Assembly (NCBI GenBank): GCA_012511375.1
Contig: JAAZGF010000007.1
Location: forward strand, 1 to 8,754
Direction: 5' to 3'
Length of the DNA stretch: 8,754 bases
Source: Candidatus Dojkabacteria bacterium
GTDB lineage: Bacteria > Patescibacteriota > Dojkabacteria > SC72
Positions within the stretch are counted from its first letter, which is position 1; each line of letters opens with the position of its first letter. Positions 5,623 through 8,754 of this stretch are shown here, piece by piece. The notes below the pieces were generated by a model, which ran no database searches, was not told where the DNA came from, and was given only the letters and a program-made list of their open reading frames with translations. The translations under genes were made by a program, and so were the position numbers.

Positions 5623-7098
5623 CTAATATGATTTAGCAAAAATCCACTCTTCTGTTGACTCTTTTCCACAATATATGCATTTACCCAATACACCCTCTCC
5701 TTCTGTACGTAGACATCTGGTTGTTGCTTTTGTCTCATATTTGATGTTTTCTTCACACTCCTTTGAACCACACCAATTAGCCAAAGCAAAACCCTTGTTT
5801 TCAGAAAAGACTTTTTTAAACTCCTTGTACTCCTCTATTCTATGGGTTTTAGATATTAATAACTCTTTAGATTTTTCATAAAGCGAAGATTGAATTTCCT
5901 CTAACAACAGAACCACCTCATCTAGTACATTACCATATTTTACATTTCTCTTTTCAAGTGTATCTCTCCTTACAAGAACAACAGCACCCTCCTTCATTTC
6001 TTTTTCTCCTATTTCTACCCTTATCGGAATACCCTTCTTTTCCCATTCATTAAACTTAAATCCTACTGATACAAAATCTCTTTCATCTATCTTTACATTA
6101 TCTATCTTTCTAGTTATCTCTTTGTAAACATCTTTTGTGTATCTTATAATCTTCTCTTTATTCAAATCCTTGAATATGGGAACTAGAACGACTTGAACAG
6201 GAGCTATGCTTGGTGGTAAAACTAAGCCATTATCATCACTGTGTGCCATTACTAGTGCACCTACCATTCTTGTGCTTACACCCCAACTAGTCTGCCAAGG
6301 ATATTTTAGCTCTCCTTTTTTATCAGTATATTGAATATTAAAAACTTTCGAGAAGTTCTGACCTAGATTATGAGATGTCCCGAATTGTAATGCTTTTCCA
6401 TCTTGCATCATTGCTTCTACCCCATATGTATCTACTGCTCCTGCAAATTTCTCAGACTCAGACTTCTTACCAAAATACATATCCATAGCTAAATATTGCC
6501 TAGCAAACTCAGTATACATAGCCAACCTACCTAATACCTCTTCTTTAGCTTCTTTCTGTGTAGAATGTACCGTATGGCCCTCCTGCCAAAGAAACTCTGT
6601 TGTTCTTAAAAATGGTCTTGTTCTTTTCTCCCACCTAACTATATTTGCCCATTGATTAAGTTTAAGTGGTAAATCTCTCCATGAAGTAATCCATCTGGAG
6701 AATGTGTCATACATTATAGTTTCGGATGTAGGTCTTACAATTAACTCTTCTTCTAGCTTAGATTCTGGATCTACTTCTACTCCCTTTCCATCCTCTGTTT
6801 CCTTTAGTCGGTGGTGTGTTACAATTGCACACTCTTTAGCAAACCCTTTTATATGACTTGCCTCCCTAGAGAGAAAAGATTTTGGGATAAAAAGAGGGAA
6901 ATAGGCATTTTCTACTCCACTTTCCTTTATCATTTTATCTAACCCTTTCTGTATTTTTTCCCATATAGCATATCCATATGGCTTTATAACCATACAGCCC
7001 CTAACTGAAGAATTCTCTGCTAGCTCTGCTCTCTCAATGATATCAAGATACCATTGCGAATAATTTTCCCCTCTCGGTGTTATACCTTTCTCTGTCAT
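5623..7098 (-). CDS. proS: Prolyl-tRNA synthetase, archaeal/eukaryotic type
   Basis: A class II aminoacyl-tRNA synthetase that charges tRNA-Pro with proline in the cytoplasm. It has 491 residues, against roughly 570 for the typical bacterial type, and lacks the large editing insertion between motifs 2 and 3. Motif 1 is around VIKPYGYAIWEKIQ (37-50). The RPTSET stretch at 122-127 fits the proline pocket. Motif 2 is RWEKRTRPFLRTTEFLWQEG (155-174) and motif 3 is near GALVMAHSDDNGLVLPP (280-296). The anticodon-binding domain begins at about 300 (VQVVLVPIFK). The C-terminal zinc domain has C443-x4-C448 and C474-x2-C477, and the chain ends in FAKSY; this zinc domain and terminal Tyr are hallmarks of the archaeal-type enzyme. 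The gene begins 32 bases after the RuBisCO stop on the same strand, so the two may be co-transcribed, though a possible -10 box lies in the gap. Confidence 0.96.
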   Translation of the reverse strand: MTEKGITPRGENYSQWYLDIIERAELAENSSVRGCMVIKPYGYAIWEKIQKGLDKMIKESGVENAYFPLFIPKSFLSREASHIKGFAKECAIVTHHRLKETEDGKGVEVDPESKLEEELIVRPTSETIMYDTFSRWITSWRDLPLKLNQWANIVRWEKRTRPFLRTTEFLWQEGHTVHSTQKEAKEEVLGRLAMYTEFARQYLAMDMYFGKKSESEKFAGAVDTYGVEAMMQDGKALQFGTSHNLGQNFSKVFNIQYTDKKGELKYPWQTSWGVSTRMVGALVMAHSDDNGLVLPPSIAPVQVVLVPIFKDLNKEKIIRYTKDVYKEITRKIDNVKIDERDFVSVGFKFNEWEKKGIPIRVEIGEKEMKEGAVVLVRRDTLEKRNVKYGNVLDEVVLLLEEIQSSLYEKSKELLISKTHRIEEYKEFKKVFSENKGFALANWCGSKECEENIKYETKATTRCLRTEGEGVLGKCIYCGKESTEEWIFAKSY

Positions 7099-7105
7099 AG
7101 TTGAT

Positions 7106-7111
7106 ATTCTA
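7106..7111 (-). promoter_or_regulatory. Possible -10 box upstream of proS
   Basis: TAGAAT (five of six) sits seven bases before the proS ATG, in the 32-base gap after the RuBisCO gene. There is no good -35 box at the right distance. If used, the transcript would start at or very near the ATG. Read-through from RuBisCO is an equally good explanation for proS expression. Confidence 0.25.
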
Positions 7112-7130
7112 CACTATATAGATAAAAGTT

Positions 7131-8522
7131 TTAAACTATCTTTGGTTCAAAGCCCCAATGTTCTGCAGCCTTTGCAAGGGCAGAATCAGGGTTCTCTATT
7201 ATCCACTGATCAACATTTCCCCGACCTAATGCTAAATCCTTAGCCTGTACAACTGCTTCCACACCAGCTTCTATTCCCCAAGGATGACCTAAAACTCCTC
7301 CCCCACACTGTAGGATAATATCCTCTCCAAGTTGATATATTGATTCATGCAAAGTACCTGGATGTAAACCTCCAGAGGCAACATGCCATACGGGCTTCAT
7401 CCCATACCAATTCTGCCCTAGAGTAATCGATGTTTCTGGAGTAATATCTAATTGTAAAGCATCCCTTATGAGCTTTGGCTCCCCATAGTTCTCCATTTTT
7501 GTTTTAGGAGCCCCCCCATGTAAAGCATCTACACCTAAAAGCCTCATTATTTTAGCTTTTGCTACCATGGACATAGAGAAGCTAAAGATTTCTCCCTTAT
7601 CATATACTCCAGGACCTGATTCTCTACTAAAAAGACTGTGCATAGCCCTATGAGCATGTATTGCTAGTCCTGGATTCTTTAATCTCATACTGTGAACTGC
7701 ACTATATCCAGTTGTGACAACATCCATCATCATCCACCTTCCTCCCTGTGCCTTAATCTTATCTGCTCTGGATATCATAGTATCTATACTTGAGTGAGTT
7801 ACATTACAAAGATAAAATTTCTTCTTACCACTCTTTTTCTCTACCTCCCTTCTAACCTTATGTACTAACTCACATCTCTCATCAAACCTATTAAAAGAAA
7901 GATTTGTTAAATTTTCATCATCCTTAAGACCGTGATACTCCCCTTTTGCTGCAGTAAAAAGTATCTTGGCTAATTCCGCTTGCTCCTTTGCAGTTCTCCC
8001 TATTTTAGGTTTAGCAACAGTTATAAGCAATGGACCCTCCTCTACCAGTAACATTTCTCTAACCCCATCAACACCAAACTGAGGCCCTGGGAAAGCCTCT
8101 ACCATCGGCTTAGGAAATCTAATGTCTAAACACCTAATAGCTTTAAGCATCTTCATCCCCCCTATATTCCCCACAATACCAGCCAAAAGACCAGACATAT
8201 TATCCAATTCAAACAAACCCACCTTGTATGCAATCTTAAATGTCTTGTACTTCGGTTCCAAATCAAAAGCTATTGCCCTCATCTTGTCAGCCATCTTAAC
8301 TCCTGAATCCCTTCCATCATAGACCTTGGTCCATGTCCCTGTAGAGCTCTCTGCCGCACAAGCAGCCACTACAGTCTCAAACTGATCCATCCCAATACCA
8401 TCTGCTAATTCAATATCTAAATATGTTATTACATAATCCCGATCTGCATTCTCTGGCTTCCAACCTTTTGGAGCTATGTATCTTTTCGAGTATGCATCAT
8501 CCTTTGGGGCTTTTTTAAACAT
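7131..8522 (-). CDS. rbcL: RuBisCO large subunit, form III-related, divergent active-site loops
   Basis: Expected reaction: carboxylation of ribulose-1,5-bisphosphate to two 3-phosphoglycerates; in archaea and Patescibacteria usually part of AMP/nucleoside salvage. The 463-residue chain covers the whole family. Residues aligned to known catalytic positions are kept: E58, N119, K171, K173, the carbamylation lysine K200 with D202 and E203, H291, R292, H335, loop-6 K342, S383-G384-G385 and the GGG at 407-409. The TVAKPKIG spacing, KDDENLT, NRFDER and AIHAHRAMH patterns resemble archaeal form III rather than forms I or II. Three oddities stand out: EYHGLKDDE replaces the usual GxDFxKxDE; loop 6 reads GGAPKTKMEN; and about 11 extra residues lie between R292 and H335. 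A RuBisCO-like (form IV) protein is less likely because the catalytic residues remain, but activity is unproven. The start at 8522 leaves a normal N-terminal domain, and AGG lies three bases before the ATG. proS follows after 32 bases. Confidence 0.93.
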   Translation of the reverse strand: MFKKAPKDDAYSKRYIAPKGWKPENADRDYVITYLDIELADGIGMDQFETVVAACAAESSTGTWTKVYDGRDSGVKMADKMRAIAFDLEPKYKTFKIAYKVGLFELDNMSGLLAGIVGNIGGMKMLKAIRCLDIRFPKPMVEAFPGPQFGVDGVREMLLVEEGPLLITVAKPKIGRTAKEQAELAKILFTAAKGEYHGLKDDENLTNLSFNRFDERCELVHKVRREVEKKSGKKKFYLCNVTHSSIDTMISRADKIKAQGGRWMMMDVVTTGYSAVHSMRLKNPGLAIHAHRAMHSLFSRESGPGVYDKGEIFSFSMSMVAKAKIMRLLGVDALHGGAPKTKMENYGEPKLIRDALQLDITPETSITLGQNWYGMKPVWHVASGGLHPGTLHESIYQLGEDIILQCGGGVLGHPWGIEAGVEAVVQAKDLALGRGNVDQWIIENPDSALAKAAEHWGFEPKIV

Positions 8523-8533
8523 TTACCTAACTA

Positions 8534-8539
8534 ATTATA
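8534..8539 (-). promoter_or_regulatory. Perfect -10 box close to the RuBisCO start
   Basis: TATAAT ends eleven bases before the RuBisCO ATG, almost the same distance as the uvrA -10 box (ten). There is no clear -35 box. Use of this box would give a near-leaderless mRNA. The more distant TTGACA promoter is the alternative. Confidence 0.4.
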
Positions 8540-8621
8540 TTAAATAGCCAGAGATTAGTTGTACTTCTTTAAGGTATTTTTCTCTAGGCAGTTCATACAA
8601 AGTACATGTGTAAACTAATCA

Positions 8622-8650
8622 ATATTCCTACAAATAGAGATAATTGTCAA
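8622..8650 (-). promoter_or_regulatory. Candidate distal promoter of the RuBisCO-proS unit
   Basis: TTGACA (8650-8645) starts immediately after the stop codon of the upstream gene. At a 17-base spacing comes GAATAT (8627-8622), and one base further AATATT (four of six). Transcription would start near 8614, with a leader of about 92 bases. The leader shows no strong hairpin or recognisable riboswitch. Confidence 0.4.
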
Positions 8651-8754
8651 TTACAGAAATTTTAATTTAGTCTCTACCTTTTCAATATAGGGGGCCCGTT
8701 TTCTTTCAGTATAATGCTTTATCGCCTTTTCATAGAAAACCTTTGCTTCTTCTC
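8651..8754 (-). CDS. C-terminal fragment of an unidentified gene, TPR-like tail
   Basis: The last 33 codons of a gene entering from the right edge and ending in TAA at 8653-8651. The visible residues run from EEAKVFYEKAIKHYTERK to VETKLKFL. They are highly charged and look like one or two amphipathic helices. EEAKVFYEKAI resembles a tetratricopeptide-repeat helix (alanine and aromatic spacing), but one helix is too little to assign a family. The frame is set by the window edge, and the other two minus-strand frames hit stops within twelve codons. It is on the same strand as RuBisCO, 128 bases upstream of it. Confidence 0.55.
   Translation of the reverse strand, partial: EEAKVFYEKAIKHYTERKRAPYIEKVETKLKFL

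Noticed and set aside
5559..5789. Minus-strand ORF of 76 codons extending into the proS downstream gap
   Set aside because: It overlaps the 3' end of proS in another frame, covering the zinc-domain coding region that is plainly in the ProRS frame.
7131..8522. RuBisCO-like protein (form IV) instead of true RuBisCO
   Set aside because: Form IV proteins lose several catalytic residues, but here the carbamylation lysine, both metal ligands, the loop-6 lysine and the phosphate-binding residues are all kept. The altered loops are reported as a finding instead.
8523..8650. Riboswitch or structured leader upstream of RuBisCO
   Set aside because: Only a GTACTT/AAGTAC six-base pairing with a loop of over 30 bases is visible, too weak to support a structured RNA.

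Overview
The window is AT-rich, tightly packed bacterial DNA that reads with the standard code: tryptophans are TGG, and no UGA interrupts the large genes. Three things together suggest a Candidate Phyla Radiation (Patescibacteria) genome. These are an archaeal-type prolyl-tRNA synthetase, a form III-related RuBisCO large subunit, and small secreted cohesin-like proteins beside a dockerin/RCC1 repeat protein. That assignment is an inference from gene content, and I cannot name the phylum within the group.

Layout. Positions 1-1657 (minus strand) hold a two-gene surface-protein operon. A sortase-signal-bearing cohesin-like protein overlaps by one base the start of a membrane-anchored dockerin protein, whose body is a series of RCC1 propeller repeats encoded by near-identical 168-bp tandem units. 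That gene runs off the left edge. Positions 1795-2403 (plus strand) encode a second cohesin-like protein, transcribed divergently and held by a C-terminal membrane helix instead of a sorting signal. Positions 2490-5348 (plus) encode full-length UvrA. A convergent gap (5349-5622) holds a probable proS terminator and at most a doubtful 48-residue ORF. Positions 8522 down to 5623 (minus) carry RuBisCO followed 32 bases later by proS, a possible operon. The right edge (8651-8754, minus) holds the last 33 codons of another gene.

How the genes may work together. The left third looks like a cell-surface module: the co-encoded cohesin and dockerin are natural candidates for a cognate pair that would display or assemble the RCC1 propeller on the envelope. 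UvrA (excision repair) and ProRS (translation) are housekeeping genes. RuBisCO in such genomes is usually linked to AMP/nucleoside salvage, but its usual partner genes (AMP phosphorylase, ribose-1,5-bisphosphate isomerase) are not in this window.

The most unusual items are the co-operonic cohesin and dockerin-RCC1 genes, and a RuBisCO that keeps the known catalytic residues while the sequence around the carbamylated lysine and mobile loop 6 is strongly altered and about 11 extra residues sit between the two. Several promoters place a -10 box so close to the start codon that leaderless transcripts are likely.
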